Source: an uncultured Mycoplasmatota bacterium (GTDB lineage Bacteria > Bacillota_I > Bacilli_A > RF39 > UBA660). From it: a stretch of 64,000 bases of DNA. A program made the position numbers and the translations under genes. The stretch spans positions 3,495 through 67,494 of the forward strand of contig CAOKNI010000003.1 in assembly GCA_948470005.1 (NCBI GenBank), written 5' to 3'. A model generated the notes under the pieces. That model saw only the letters and a list, made by a program, of their open reading frames with translations, did not search any database and had not been told where the DNA came from. How positions within the stretch are numbered: position 1 is the first letter of the stretch; each line of letters begins with the position of its first letter. This document shows, in pieces, positions 15,702 to 25,583 of the stretch.

Positions 15702-16564
15702 AATACACCATCATTAATACTAAGCATTACATATACTTTATAAACTTCGTCTATCTTAGTATAAATGGCTACCTCAACTCCTTTATACAAAAATAAAACA
15801 TACTTATCATTTAAAGAGATTTTTATTTCATTGCCATTTTTAACTTTAAAATATTCTCCATCATTTAATTCATATTCTTTTATTTCTAATAAATTTCTTA
15901 TACTTTTAAGTTCAAAGTTATTATTTTTAATATCATCAATATTATAAGCTTCTTCAATAGTAAAATTCCCCTGTTTTGTTCTCACTAAACTATTCATAGT
16001 GCCAAGAGTATTTAAAGAAGTACAAATATCTCTAATTAAACTCCTTATATAAGTACCTTTTTCGACTTTCGTTCGAAATTTAATAATATCATTGTTAAAT
16101 TCTAATAATTCTAAATCATATATATGAACTTTTTTTACTGGCAATTTTACTTCTTGATTACATCGAGCATACTCATATAATTTTTTACCATTAACTTTTA
16201 TTGCCGAATATTTAGGAACTTCCATCTCATATTCTCCGACAAATTTTTCAAAAACTTTTTTGATATCTTGCTCTTTTACTTTAAAATTACTTTCTTCTAA
16301 AATTTCCCCAGTTATATCCAAAGTATCGGTTTTTATTCCTAATTTAATCTCTGCTATATATTCTTTATCCATACAAGTTAACATATCAACAAGCTTTGTA
16401 TATCTTCCAACACAAATAACAAGAACTCCTGAAGCTAAAGGGTCAAGAGTTCCAGTATGGCCAACTTTTTTTGTTTTTAAAGTTTTACCTACAATATTTA
16501 CGACATCACGTGATGTATAACCTGTTGGTTTATTAATAACTACTATACCATTAGTCATTTTCAT
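15698..16564 (-). CDS. truB: tRNA pseudouridine(55) synthase
   Basis: 288 residues. Motif I GIVVINKPTGYTS and the catalytic motif GHTGTLDPLASGVL with the active-site Asp are intact; later RSLIRDI is also typical. Makes pseudouridine 55 in the T-loop. It may start at 16558 (MTNGI) rather than 16564. It overlaps rbfA, as in most Bacillota. Confidence 0.96.
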   Translation of the reverse strand: MKMTNGIVVINKPTGYTSRDVVNIVGKTLKTKKVGHTGTLDPLASGVLVICVGRYTKLVDMLTCMDKEYIAEIKLGIKTDTLDITGEILEESNFKVKEQDIKKVFEKFVGEYEMEVPKYSAIKVNGKKLYEYARCNQEVKLPVKKVHIYDLELLEFNNDIIKFRTKVEKGTYIRSLIRDICTSLNTLGTMNSLVRTKQGNFTIEEAYNIDDIKNNNFELKSIRNLLEIKEYELNDGEYFKVKNGNEIKISLNDKYVLFLYKGVEVAIYTKIDEVYKVYVMLSINDGVL

Positions 16565-16895
16565 GAATACTCGCTATAATTTTTTCAATGCGGTTAGCAT
16601 ATTCTATCGAATCATCATAAACAAATTCTAATTCTGGTGTATGCCTAAGGTCTAATCTTTTTGCTACCTCACCTCTAATAAAAGGACTTGCTTCATTTAC
16701 TTCTTTTACAAGTTCTTTTTTATCCATATCGCTAAGTGCGGTAAAATACACCTTTGCATAACTAAGGTCACTTGAAACTTTAGTTCCAGTAATAGTAATA
16801 GTTTTTAATATATCATCTCTTGCTTCACTAAATATAATTTCGCTAATTACTCGCATCATATCAGAAGATATTTTCGCAATTTTATGACTTGGCAT
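16551..16895 (-). CDS. rbfA: ribosome-binding factor A
   Basis: 114 residues, normal length; the KH-like fold includes ITGTKVSSDLSYAKVYFTAL and RLDLRHTPELEFVYDDS. Matures the 30S subunit (16S 5' end). Overlaps infB and truB. Confidence 0.95.
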   Translation of the reverse strand: MPSHKIAKISSDMMRVISEIIFSEARDDILKTITITGTKVSSDLSYAKVYFTALSDMDKKELVKEVNEASPFIRGEVAKRLDLRHTPELEFVYDDSIEYANRIEKIIASIHEND

Positions 16896-18997
16896 TAACG
16901 TTCCACCTCAACCATTTCATAACACTCTATTATATCTCCTGTTTTAATATCGCTATAATTATCTAAAGTTATTCCACATTCATAACCTTTTTTAACTTCT
17001 TTAACACTAGTCTTTTCTCTTTGTATAGAAGCAATGTGGCCATCATATATAATCACACCATCACGAATTAAACGTACACTACAATTATTTTTCACTAAGC
17101 CCTCTATTACGTAGCTTCCCGCAATATTTCCAACTTTCGAAAACTTAAAGATTTTTCTAATTTCAGCACTACCGAGTATTTTTTCTTCAAATTCTGGGTC
17201 AAGCATACCTTTCATCGCTAGCTCAATTTCTTCAATACATTTATAAATTATCGTATAAAGTCTTATATCTACATTATATTCTTTAGCAATCTCTTTTGTT
17301 GTATTAGTTGGACTTACATTAAATCCAATAATAATAGCATTAGAGGCATTAGCAAGAACTACATCACTTTCCGTAATAGTTCCAATACCTGAACGAATTA
17401 CATTTATTTTAACGCCTTCCACATCTATTTTAAGCAAACTATTTTTAACAGCTTCTTCTGAACCTCTTACATCCGCTTTTAATACAACATTTATTTCTTT
17501 ATGACCTTCATTTATTTTATTAAACAAATCATCTAAAGAAATAACATCTTTTTTATATTTTTTATCTTTGGCATATAAAGACCTTTTAGCTGCTACTTCT
17601 TTTGCCTCATGTTCTGTTTCAAAAGCCATAAATTTATCACCAGCACTTGGATTTTCACCTAAACCTGTAATTTCCACTGGTGTTCCTGGAGCCGCAGTTG
17701 CAATTGACTCTCCTAAATCATTTTTCATAGTTCTAATTTTACCAAAAGTTGTCCCAACTACAATTGGATCACCTAAACGTAAAGTTCCATTTAAAATAAG
17801 TAAACTAGCTACCCCACCAATATTTTTATCTTGACGCGATTCGATAACCGAACCTACAGCATAACGACTAGGATTAGCTTTTAGTTCTGACATTTCACTT
17901 ATTGTTAAAATTGTTTCTAATAATGTATCAATTCCTTCACCAGTTTTCGCTGAAATATTTATAAATGGCACATTACCACCCCAAGCTTCAGGTGTAATAT
18001 TAATTTCTGCCATTTCAGTCATAATTCTATCAGGATTAGCATCAGGTTTATCAATTTTATTAACCGCTACTACAATAGGTACTTTGGCACTCAAGGCATG
18101 CTCTACCGCTTCTTTTGTCTGAGGCATAACTCCATCATCCGCCGCAACAATAATAATAACAATATCCGTTACACTAGCTCCTCTAGCCCGCATTTCTGTA
18201 AATGCAGCATGTCCTGGAGTATCAATAAATGTTATTTTATTACCATCTTTATTAATTTGATAAGCACCTATATGTTGCGTAATTCCCCCAAATTCTCCTT
18301 CTACTACATGTGAATTTCTAATATAATCTAAAAGAGTTGTTTTTCCATGGTCAACATGCCCCATTATCGTTACTATTGGAGGTCTTGCTACTAAATCCTC
18401 AGCATTATCAATAATTTCATATTCTTCAAAATTGGAAACATCTTGCGTTTCTTCTCTTTTAAGAGTTTTATTATATTCTAAAGCAATAATTTCTGCATTT
18501 TCAAAATCAATCGCATTATTTAAAGAAATCATCATCCCCATAGTCATAAGCTTCTTAATAATATCAGTTCCACTAATATTTAAGCTATCTGCAAGCTCTC
18601 CAACTGTCATTCCTTCTCTAAAAAGGATAACATTTTCGTCTTTGCTATTTTTCATAAGCTTATTCTTATGCTTATACATTTCTTTCCGCAATTTTGAATA
18701 ATCTTTAGCCTCAACTTGATTTTTCTTTTTTAATTTTTGTTTCTTATCTGTAATATTTATATTTTTAGTAATATTACTTGACTCTACTATTTCATCTACT
18801 ACTTCATCAATAGTTTCTTCTTCCTCATACGAATCATCTTCAACCCCGATTAAGTTAATCGCATTATCAAGTGATATTACCTCATCATCAGTTAAAAAGT
18901 CCTCTCCACTTTTTACTTCCATTCCTAAATCATTACATTTTTTAAGTATTTCTGCCACACTTAAATTTACATCATTTGCATATTCTTTTACAGTCAT
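16895..18997 (-). CDS. infB: translation initiation factor IF-2
   Basis: 700 residues. N-terminal IF2 helical module twice (1-45 and about 125-165), a short lysine-rich linker, then the GTPase: G1 [12 protein letters not shown]3 DTPGHAAF, G4 NKID, followed by domains II-IV. The N-terminal region is much shorter than in Bacillus or E. coli. Brings fMet-tRNA to the 30S subunit. RBS AAGGAGTG. Confidence 0.97.
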   Translation of the reverse strand: MTVKEYANDVNLSVAEILKKCNDLGMEVKSGEDFLTDDEVISLDNAINLIGVEDDSYEEEETIDEVVDEIVESSNITKNINITDKKQKLKKKNQVEAKDYSKLRKEMYKHKNKLMKNSKDENVILFREGMTVGELADSLNISGTDIIKKLMTMGMMISLNNAIDFENAEIIALEYNKTLKREETQDVSNFEEYEIIDNAEDLVARPPIVTIMGHVDHGKTTLLDYIRNSHVVEGEFGGITQHIGAYQINKDGNKITFIDTPGHAAFTEMRARGASVTDIVIIIVAADDGVMPQTKEAVEHALSAKVPIVVAVNKIDKPDANPDRIMTEMAEINITPEAWGGNVPFINISAKTGEGIDTLLETILTISEMSELKANPSRYAVGSVIESRQDKNIGGVASLLILNGTLRLGDPIVVGTTFGKIRTMKNDLGESIATAAPGTPVEITGLGENPSAGDKFMAFETEHEAKEVAAKRSLYAKDKKYKKDVISLDDLFNKINEGHKEINVVLKADVRGSEEAVKNSLLKIDVEGVKINVIRSGIGTITESDVVLANASNAIIIGFNVSPTNTTKEIAKEYNVDIRLYTIIYKCIEEIELAMKGMLDPEFEEKILGSAEIRKIFKFSKVGNIAGSYVIEGLVKNNCSVRLIRDGVIIYDGHIASIQREKTSVKEVKKGYECGITLDNYSDIKTGDIIECYEMVEVER

Positions 18998-19014
18998 ACT
19001 TTCACTCCTTTCTT

Positions 19015-19275
19015 TTATTTTATAAGATTTCTTGCCTCTTCATAAACACTAGCATTTATTTCCACTTCTAATATTCTCTCTAATATTTTAGTCTTTTCTG
19101 CTTTATTTATTACTTCTTTGTCTTTTTTCAAGTAAGCACCGCGTCCATTAACTTTGCCAGTAATATCTGCGACAACTTTTCCATCTGGCATTCTTACAAT
19201 TCTAAGCAAATCTCTTTTTTCACACTTTTCTTTAGTTACTACGCAAGAACGCATTGGTATTTTTTTTGTTTTCAT
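19015..19275 (-). CDS. ylxR: YlxR-family RNA-binding protein
   Basis: 86 residues with the YlxR pattern MRSCVVTKEKCEKRDLLRIV, then KVNGRGAYLKKDKEVI. The family sits between nusA and infB almost universally, as here. The usual partner ylxQ (L7Ae-like) is absent, and a different 121-residue gene is present on the other side. Confidence 0.93.
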   Translation of the reverse strand: MKTKKIPMRSCVVTKEKCEKRDLLRIVRMPDGKVVADITGKVNGRGAYLKKDKEVINKAEKTKILERILEVEINASVYEEARNLIK

Positions 19276-19279
19276 AGTA

Positions 19280-19645
19280 TCACTTCTTTTCTAATAGTCT
19301 TTTTACATCTTCATCAAATGTTGAATAGTATAACATATAGCCTGCATGATTCCAATCCATTTCGGGGTTACTTTCGCATAAATTATTTAATCTTTCTTCT
19401 AATTTTTCTAAATGAGGAGGAATTTGTTCTTCAGTATCCGCATCATATATATGAATAATAATTGCTCTTGACCATTCTTTATCAAAATTAGGTATAAATT
19501 TTTGACACGTCAAGCAATAGTTAAATTCTTCCCATTGCTGATGACCAGTGCTCACTCGAAAGTTTGCAACTGCAAAGTCATGATAACATCCTCTCGTTCC
19601 TGCTGCTATTTGGCTTCTAGTATATTGTAAATAGCTTAAACTCAT
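19280..19645 (-). CDS. uncharacterised protein in the nusA-infB operon
   Basis: 121 residues, not recognised. It contains possible metal ligands (GCYHDF near residue 20 and CLTC near 44-47) and a Trp-rich C-terminal half (EMDWNHAGYMLYY). Spacing to neighbours is 3-4 nt, so it is co-transcribed with nusA and ylxR. Position suggests a link to transcription or translation, but this is only contextual. Confidence 0.7.
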   Translation of the reverse strand: MSLSYLQYTRSQIAAGTRGCYHDFAVANFRVSTGHQQWEEFNYCLTCQKFIPNFDKEWSRAIIIHIYDADTEEQIPPHLEKLEERLNNLCESNPEMDWNHAGYMLYYSTFDEDVKRLLEKK

Positions 19646-19648
19646 TTA

Positions 19649-20761
19649 CTATTTATTTCCTTCTTCATTTATTTCTTTCATAGTCTTTATATTAATCTTA
19701 TATTTCGTAAGTCGACTAGCAAGTTTAATATTATTACCACCCTTACCAATCGCAAGTGATAACTGATCATCAGAAACTACAGCTAAAGCTTCTTTTTTTA
19801 CAGGATCTACAATACTTATAATTGCATTTTTAGCTGGGCTTAAAGCATTCTTAATATATTCCTCAAGATTTTCACTATATAAAACCACATCAACTTTTTC
19901 ACCATTAAGTTCCTTTAGAACACTTGCAATTCTTGAACCTCTCTCACCAATACATGTACCAATTGCATCAATTCTCTCATTTGTAGATGATACTGCAACT
20001 TTACTTCTAATGCCAGCTTCTCTAACGCATGAATGCATAATAAGGGTGCCATCTTGGAATTCTGGAACTTCAAGTTCAAATAATCTTTTAACAAAACCAT
20101 AATGTTTTCTTGATAATAAAATTAAAGGTCCTTTATTACCATTTTCAATTTTAGTTACATAAACTCTTATATTAGAACCCATTTTAATTGTTTCACCAGG
20201 AATAATATCATTCTTAGGTAAAATACCTCTAGTTCGTCCAAAATCTATGTAATAATTTCTAGCATCTTCCATGGCTACTAAACCAAGTAACATTTCATCT
20301 TGCTTATCTTGAAATTCTTCAATTATACTATTTTTTTCTGCTTCTCTTATTTTTTGCGTTAATACTTGTTTAGCTGTGGAAGCTGCAACCCGGCCAAATT
20401 CTTTTGGTGTAACTTCTGTTTCAATTGTCTCGCCCACTTTAATACCTGGAACTAATTCTTCTGCTTGTTCCAAAATAATTTGAGCATCAATATTAATATC
20501 TGGAGCAACTTTTACAATATTACCTTCTGCATCTTCTTCTTCATGACCAAAATCAACATCATCCACTACTACTAGGTATGAAAATACTTTAATCTCTCCT
20601 GTTTCACGGTTAATATCTACTCTAACATTAGTTTTAGAATCAAAGTTCTTCTTATAAGCTGTTGCTAAAGCTTGCTCCATCCCTTCAAAAACAACATCCT
20701 CACTTATTCCTTTTTCTTTTACAATATTTTTAACTGCTTTAATGAATTCTTCACTATTCAT
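19649..20761 (-). CDS. nusA: transcription termination/antitermination protein NusA
   Basis: 370 residues from the ATG at 20761 (RBS AGAGGTG). The order is N-terminal RNA-polymerase-binding domain, S1 domain (RGILPKNDIIPGE...VYVTKIENG), KH1 with the GTCIGERGSRI motif, KH2 with LAIGKGGNNIKLASRLT. It lacks the C-terminal acidic repeats of E. coli, as usual for Bacillota. Confidence 0.97.
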   Translation of the reverse strand: MNSEEFIKAVKNIVKEKGISEDVVFEGMEQALATAYKKNFDSKTNVRVDINRETGEIKVFSYLVVVDDVDFGHEEEDAEGNIVKVAPDINIDAQIILEQAEELVPGIKVGETIETEVTPKEFGRVAASTAKQVLTQKIREAEKNSIIEEFQDKQDEMLLGLVAMEDARNYYIDFGRTRGILPKNDIIPGETIKMGSNIRVYVTKIENGNKGPLILLSRKHYGFVKRLFELEVPEFQDGTLIMHSCVREAGIRSKVAVSSTNERIDAIGTCIGERGSRIASVLKELNGEKVDVVLYSENLEEYIKNALSPAKNAIISIVDPVKKEALAVVSDDQLSLAIGKGGNNIKLASRLTKYKINIKTMKEINEEGNK

Positions 20762-21023
20762 TTTTTTCACCTCTTTCTTTTGAAACTACATCTAAAATAT
20801 ATGAATCATCACCTAAATCATATAAATCAACAATTGGATTTATGATATTAGTTGCTTCTACAACTGTATCTAAATCAATCCCTCCTACTTTGTCTAACAC
20901 TATTGCTAAAACATTATAGTTGGCAGTATTTTTTTGATAGCTAACACTATCTACAATTATTTCTTTTTCTGCTAAAGCTTTTTGTGCTTCTACTTTTAAC
21001 TTTTCTAAAGTTTCTTCCATCAA
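20754..21023 (-). CDS. rimP: RimP-like ribosome maturation factor, C-terminal domain missing
   Basis: 89 residues against about 150 for the family. The N-terminal alpha/beta domain is recognisable (VDSVSYQKNTANYNVLAIVLD, GGIDLDTVVEATNIINPIVD, YILDVVS). The hallmark VSSPGxxRPL and the whole C-terminal Sm-like domain are absent; the gene ends in a charged tail and overlaps nusA. First gene of the rimP-nusA-infB operon. Identification rests on position plus this partial match. Confidence 0.75.
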   Translation of the reverse strand: MMEETLEKLKVEAQKALAEKEIIVDSVSYQKNTANYNVLAIVLDKVGGIDLDTVVEATNIINPIVDLYDLGDDSYILDVVSKERGEKNE

Positions 21024-21050
21024 TTTATCACCTCTTAAAAATTAATAATA

Positions 21051-21073
21051 AAAGCGGGTTTTTCTGCCCACTT
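21051..21073 (-). promoter_or_regulatory. leader hairpin upstream of rimP
   Basis: Minus-strand AAGTGGG / CCCGCTT stem (one G-U pair) followed by TTTTATTATT, about 27 nt before the rimP start. Intrinsic-terminator-like, so it may be an attenuator of the operon. Confidence 0.5.
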
Positions 21074-21152
21074 AAATCTGTTAAATTAATTATATCATAA
21101 ATAACTGATTTGTCAAAAGCTTTTTATATATTTTACAAAAATTCATTTAAAA

Positions 21153-21172
21153 AAGTAGATTACTCTACTTCT
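21153..21172 (-). terminator. terminator of Fn3-like surface protein 2
   Basis: AAGTAGA-TTAC-TCTACTT (21153-21170) with a T run on the minus strand. Confidence 0.75.
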
Positions 21173-22720
21173 TTATGCAAAATCGTAAAACATAGCCCAT
21201 TTTGGCACTTTTACTGTATACTTACTACTTACGTTTTTCTTGGTACCTTTAGTAAACTTTTCATTAATATTTACTACGTAAGCTTTACTATAATCATAAT
21301 TATAAAATACCACACTCAAAGGTAAAGTTCTTTTACCATCAGACTTTTTATATTTATAATCTATTTTAAGTTCATATTTAGAGCTTGACTTTCTAGTCAT
21401 TTTAACATTTTTTATTTCGGCATCAGCATATTCATTATAATAAATCGCCCCGCCATAATATTTACTTAAAATACTTTTATCATAGAAAGCACTATAATGA
21501 GATGTTAATCTAAAAGTCATATCTTCTTCAATATTTTTAATTTCCAGTTTTAAATTTTTAATACTACTATATTTTGATTTAGTTTTATCTAAAACTGCTC
21601 TTACTTTATAAAAATATTTCTTACCATATGTTCCTTTTACAACACACTTACTTTTCTTGGTGGTACAAACTTTTTTATATTTACCATCTTTCTTTGTTGC
21701 TTGATAAATTTCATAAGAAATATTTTTACTCATATTAGTTATTTCAATTGTTTGATTATCATTACCACTATTATAAATATTAAAAGTTGGCACTGCTAAA
21801 GTTGATTTAATTTTAGAAGATGCACCATTGCCTGATTTAACTCCATTATACACTAATACTGACCGATAATAATAAGTAGTGCCAAGTTTTGCATCTTTAA
21901 TTGTATCTGTATATTCTGCATCACTATATAAACTTATATTTTTAAGTGTTTTAATTTTTGTCCATTTCTTATTATCAGTAGAACGATAAATATCTACATT
22001 AGCTTTTTTACCGCTTGGAAGTGAACTTCCATCATAAGTTTTAGGTGCTTTTATCACCAATTTATTTTTATCATAATTTAAAGCTTTAATTGTAATGCCT
22101 GGCGCCTCAGGTTTATATGTATAACTAATAATTTTATAATCACTATATACATCTTTATTACCATTATATTTCTTTATCCTAAGGGCATATTTATGCGTTC
22201 CATAATCGACATATGATAAATTATATTTACTACTATGCATGGTATTAATTTTTCGATAATTATTACCTTCAATTTCATATAATTCATAATAATAATCTGC
22301 TACATAATTAGTAATATTAATTTCTAAACCTCTTGTATAATTCTTTAATTTTTTTATTGTAAAATTAGGTGCGGCAATGGTTTTAATAGGATAAACATTT
22401 TTATAATTATAAGAAGTAATATAATAATCTTGACCATTTACCTTTTTAACAGCTTCTACTTCATAAGCATAAGAACTATTCTTATCTAATTTTTTATCGA
22501 CATACTTTAAAGTACTAACTTTAGTTATTTCTTTAAAAGTACCACCATTATCACTCCGACGTATTATATATTGATATGCTCCAACATCATTATAACTAAC
22601 AGTAACTTCCCCATTAGCAGTTACTTCTGGGTTTACTGTAATCTTATCTGCATCTTGGGCCCATACTTTTATAGGCATTACCAAAAACAATACGGCTAAA
22701 AAATAAATAATTTTTTTCAT
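21173..22720 (-). CDS. secreted multi-domain Fn3-like surface protein
   Basis: 515 residues: signal peptide (1-21, cleavage near VWAQDA), then several repeated beta-sandwich domains of about 90 residues with Fn3 character (for example YQYIIRRSDNGGTFKEITKV, IYRSTDNKKWTKIKTLKN, then YYYRSVLVYNG). A distinct basic C-terminal domain begins about residue 415. No sortase motif or membrane anchor was seen. Clear paralogue of the next gene (22783-24363), apparently a tandem duplication. Likely a cell-envelope or adhesion protein, by inference. Confidence 0.7.
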   Translation of the reverse strand: MKKIIYFLAVLFLVMPIKVWAQDADKITVNPEVTANGEVTVSYNDVGAYQYIIRRSDNGGTFKEITKVSTLKYVDKKLDKNSSYAYEVEAVKKVNGQDYYITSYNYKNVYPIKTIAAPNFTIKKLKNYTRGLEINITNYVADYYYELYEIEGNNYRKINTMHSSKYNLSYVDYGTHKYALRIKKYNGNKDVYSDYKIISYTYKPEAPGITIKALNYDKNKLVIKAPKTYDGSSLPSGKKANVDIYRSTDNKKWTKIKTLKNISLYSDAEYTDTIKDAKLGTTYYYRSVLVYNGVKSGNGASSKIKSTLAVPTFNIYNSGNDNQTIEITNMSKNISYEIYQATKKDGKYKKVCTTKKSKCVVKGTYGKKYFYKVRAVLDKTKSKYSSIKNLKLEIKNIEEDMTFRLTSHYSAFYDKSILSKYYGGAIYYNEYADAEIKNVKMTRKSSSKYELKIDYKYKKSDGKRTLPLSVVFYNYDYSKAYVVNINEKFTKGTKKNVSSKYTVKVPKWAMFYDFA

Positions 22721-22782
22721 TAATTTTTGACCTTTCTTTATTTTATTATTAAGTATAAGAATTAGGCTTAAAAGCCCAACTC

Positions 22783-24363
22783 TTAATTAATTTCAAAATA
22801 TGTTGCCCATTTAGGTATTTTTACTGTATATTTACTTGTTGTATTTTTCTTTGTACCTTTACTAAATTTTTCATTTAGTGTTACTACATATGCTTTACTT
22901 TGGTCATAATTATAAACAGTCAAGTAAACTGGCATTGTTTTCTTTGCATCAGTTTTCTTTTCTTTATAATCAATTTTAACTTCAAATTTAGACATATTGC
23001 CACCTGATTTTTTAGTTAAAGTAACCTTTTTAATTTTAGCTTCAGCATAATTATTATAGTAAACATAACCACCATAATATTTAGTTAAAGATGTTTTACC
23101 TGTATATCTATTGTAAGTTGAAGCAAGTAAAAGCTCTTTTTCTTCAATCAAACTTTTCATTTCTAATTTAAGATTTTTAATCTCACTATATTTAGATTTT
23201 GTACTACCGAGTATTGCTCTTACTTTATAGAAATACTTTTTATTCATAGTTGCTTTTACATCACATTTACCATTTTTAGTTGTACAAACCTTCGTATATT
23301 TACCATCTTTTTTAGTAGCTTGGTAAATTTCATACTTAACATTTTTACCTGTATTAGTTACTTCAATAGTTTGTTTATCGTTATAACTATTATAAATTTC
23401 AAAAGTAGGTTTTGTTAAAGCTGACTTAATATTAACAGCCTTACCATTACCAGACTTTGTTCCTTCATAATTTAAAACTGCTCTATAATAGTATTTCTTT
23501 CCTAATTTTGCATCTTTAATTGTATCTGTATAAGTTGTTCCTGCATAAGAACTTACTTTAACAGTTTTAATTTTTGTCCATTCTTTATTATCAATAGAAC
23601 GATAAATATCTACTTTAATATTATCACTATAATTTACACTACTACCACTATAAGTTTTAGGTGCTGCAATAACAATTTCATTTTTATCATAGTTTATAGC
23701 ATTAATTTTTAATACTGGTGCTTCTGGAGCATACGTATAATTTACTTTTGTATAACCACTATATACATCTTTTAGACCATTATATAATTTTGCTCTAACC
23801 GCATAAGTATGTTTACCATAAGATGTGTTATATGCTGTAGCATTCAAATTATAAGAACTTGCAGTTGTAATCAAATTATATTTACCACTTGCATCTACTT
23901 CATATATTTCATAAGAAGTTGCTCCTGCGACTGCTTTAATATTAAATTCTAAAGATGTGTAACCAACTTTTGATTTCTTAATACTAAACTTTGGCGCTGC
24001 AAGAGTCTTTATTGGAGTAATACCATTATTAATATAAACATTTTTTTCTGTATTACTCTTTTTTGCTGTAACATAGTAATAATATAGTCCGTCAGTTTTT
24101 AATCCTTTATCTGTATAAGTAGTCGTCTTAATTTCTGCTACTTGTTTATAGTTACTTCCATCATTACTATTTTGGCGATAAATCGTATAACTATCTGCGG
24201 TTGCACCACTTAAAGTAAGTTTGATTTCCCCATTATTAGTTACATCAGCTTTTAATGTAAGCTTACTTAAATCTACCTCCTCTCCACTAGCTGTTGCGGC
24301 ATTTACTGTCGATGGCATCACTACTAGCATGAGTGCCATTAGAAAATAAATAATCTTTTTCAT
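22783..24363 (-). CDS. secreted multi-domain Fn3-like surface protein
   Basis: 526 residues with signal peptide (1-22) and the same domain order as 21173-22720: IYRQNSNDGSNYKQVAEIKT, later VDIYRSIDNKEWTKIKTVK, IYQATKKDGKYTKVCTTK and a shared C-terminal domain ending VKIPKWATYFEI. The two paralogues are perhaps 50-60 percent alike by eye. A Cys pair around VCTTKNGKC occurs in both and may form a disulfide in the extracytoplasmic space. Confidence 0.7.
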   Translation of the reverse strand: MKKIIYFLMALMLVVMPSTVNAATASGEEVDLSKLTLKADVTNNGEIKLTLSGATADSYTIYRQNSNDGSNYKQVAEIKTTTYTDKGLKTDGLYYYYVTAKKSNTEKNVYINNGITPIKTLAAPKFSIKKSKVGYTSLEFNIKAVAGATSYEIYEVDASGKYNLITTASSYNLNATAYNTSYGKHTYAVRAKLYNGLKDVYSGYTKVNYTYAPEAPVLKINAINYDKNEIVIAAPKTYSGSSVNYSDNIKVDIYRSIDNKEWTKIKTVKVSSYAGTTYTDTIKDAKLGKKYYYRAVLNYEGTKSGNGKAVNIKSALTKPTFEIYNSYNDKQTIEVTNTGKNVKYEIYQATKKDGKYTKVCTTKNGKCDVKATMNKKYFYKVRAILGSTKSKYSEIKNLKLEMKSLIEEKELLLASTYNRYTGKTSLTKYYGGYVYYNNYAEAKIKKVTLTKKSGGNMSKFEVKIDYKEKKTDAKKTMPVYLTVYNYDQSKAYVVTLNEKFSKGTKKNTTSKYTVKIPKWATYFEIN

Positions 24364-24451
24364 AAACTCATCCTCTCTATATTTATTTCTATGCTAATTA
24401 TAAAACCAAAATTATAAAAATACAATCAGCTTTTTACTTTTTCCGAAAATT

Positions 24452-25507
24452 TTACTCGCATCTTTTACGAACTAGAAAAACACTTAAAACAGTATCTCTA
24501 ATAAAAGAATGCAAATATAAAGTATAATATAATGAAGCTAAAACATCATCGCCCTTATCTACGAATTCTGTGTATCTTCTTTGGTAAACTTTTATTCTTT
24601 CTTTTAATGGTAAAGCTATGTCAAAAGCTATATCTCTAAAAGAAATTTTTAAATTTTGTTTTCTTATTTCCTCTAAAATAATAGTTTGAAACTCATTATA
24701 TAATTGAAAACTATGAAACATATAATGTCCTTTTCTAATTATTTCTTGACATAGAAAAGTAGAGCGACCCAAATCTTGTCCTTCACTATAAATACCGCGA
24801 TATAGCTCTATAATATTCTTAACAGATAAACCTTTGGTATATAATTCGTCTTTATGTTTTAAATAACCATCTTCATCTTCGAGCCAAGTGGCAAGAATTC
24901 TTTCGTTATCGCTTCCATCGCTATTAAGCCATCTATGTTCTTCATCACAAAAATTAACAATCGCATCAACCATTTTTAATACTTCTTCACTTGAATAACT
25001 ATTTTGCATTTTTACATATAGTTGAGTTAAAAAATCGATTACCAAAACTCCATTTTTATCTCGTAAATTATGAAATTCAAAACTTGTTTTATCCCCGGAA
25101 TTAAAACCTCTTTTATCAAGCCAAGTCCTACATCTTGTGGCCATAATTTCCTGATGTGTCATAGGGTTTTCTACAATTTCTGGCCATTCCTTATATATCC
25201 CGCAATATCTTTTAATATCACAAATATTATGTGTCAAAAAACTAAGTTGTGCTTTCTTATTATATTGCTCATATAATCTATCTATCACATCAATTATAAG
25301 CTCGCCATTTTGATTTCTAATTGTATAATCTAAAAACTCTAATTCTCCTAAATAACCAATTTGAAATAAACTATTATAAAGATTTTTAGCATCTCTATCC
25401 CCTTTATTTGCTGGTATTTCTCTATTATAAGGCCATCTTTTATATTTTTTACAAAAAAGTTCTAATTTTCTAACTATTAATAAGCATCGCTCTTGGTTGC
25501 TTTTCAT
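24452..25507 (-). CDS. uncharacterised protein with three Trp-rich helical repeats
   Basis: 351 residues. Three repeats of 80-90 residues share a pattern of basic/aromatic helix, Trp-Pro, polar loop and a second helix with Leu/Trp: FCKKYKRWPYNRE, YCGIYKEWPEIVE, and FCDEEHRWLNS. This resembles the helicase-associated (HA) DNA-binding repeat, but the match is weak. The start at 25507 is set by AAGGTGAAAAAT. No signal peptide. Function unknown. Confidence 0.6.
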   Translation of the reverse strand: MKSNQERCLLIVRKLELFCKKYKRWPYNREIPANKGDRDAKNLYNSLFQIGYLGELEFLDYTIRNQNGELIIDVIDRLYEQYNKKAQLSFLTHNICDIKRYCGIYKEWPEIVENPMTHQEIMATRCRTWLDKRGFNSGDKTSFEFHNLRDKNGVLVIDFLTQLYVKMQNSYSSEEVLKMVDAIVNFCDEEHRWLNSDGSDNERILATWLEDEDGYLKHKDELYTKGLSVKNIIELYRGIYSEGQDLGRSTFLCQEIIRKGHYMFHSFQLYNEFQTIILEEIRKQNLKISFRDIAFDIALPLKERIKVYQRRYTEFVDKGDDVLASLYYTLYLHSFIRDTVLSVFLVRKRCE

Positions 25508-25583
25508 ATTTTTCACCTTAACCATCATAACACAAAAACATTAAAAAATGAAGATAAAACCAAAAGAAAAGAGCATCACTGCT

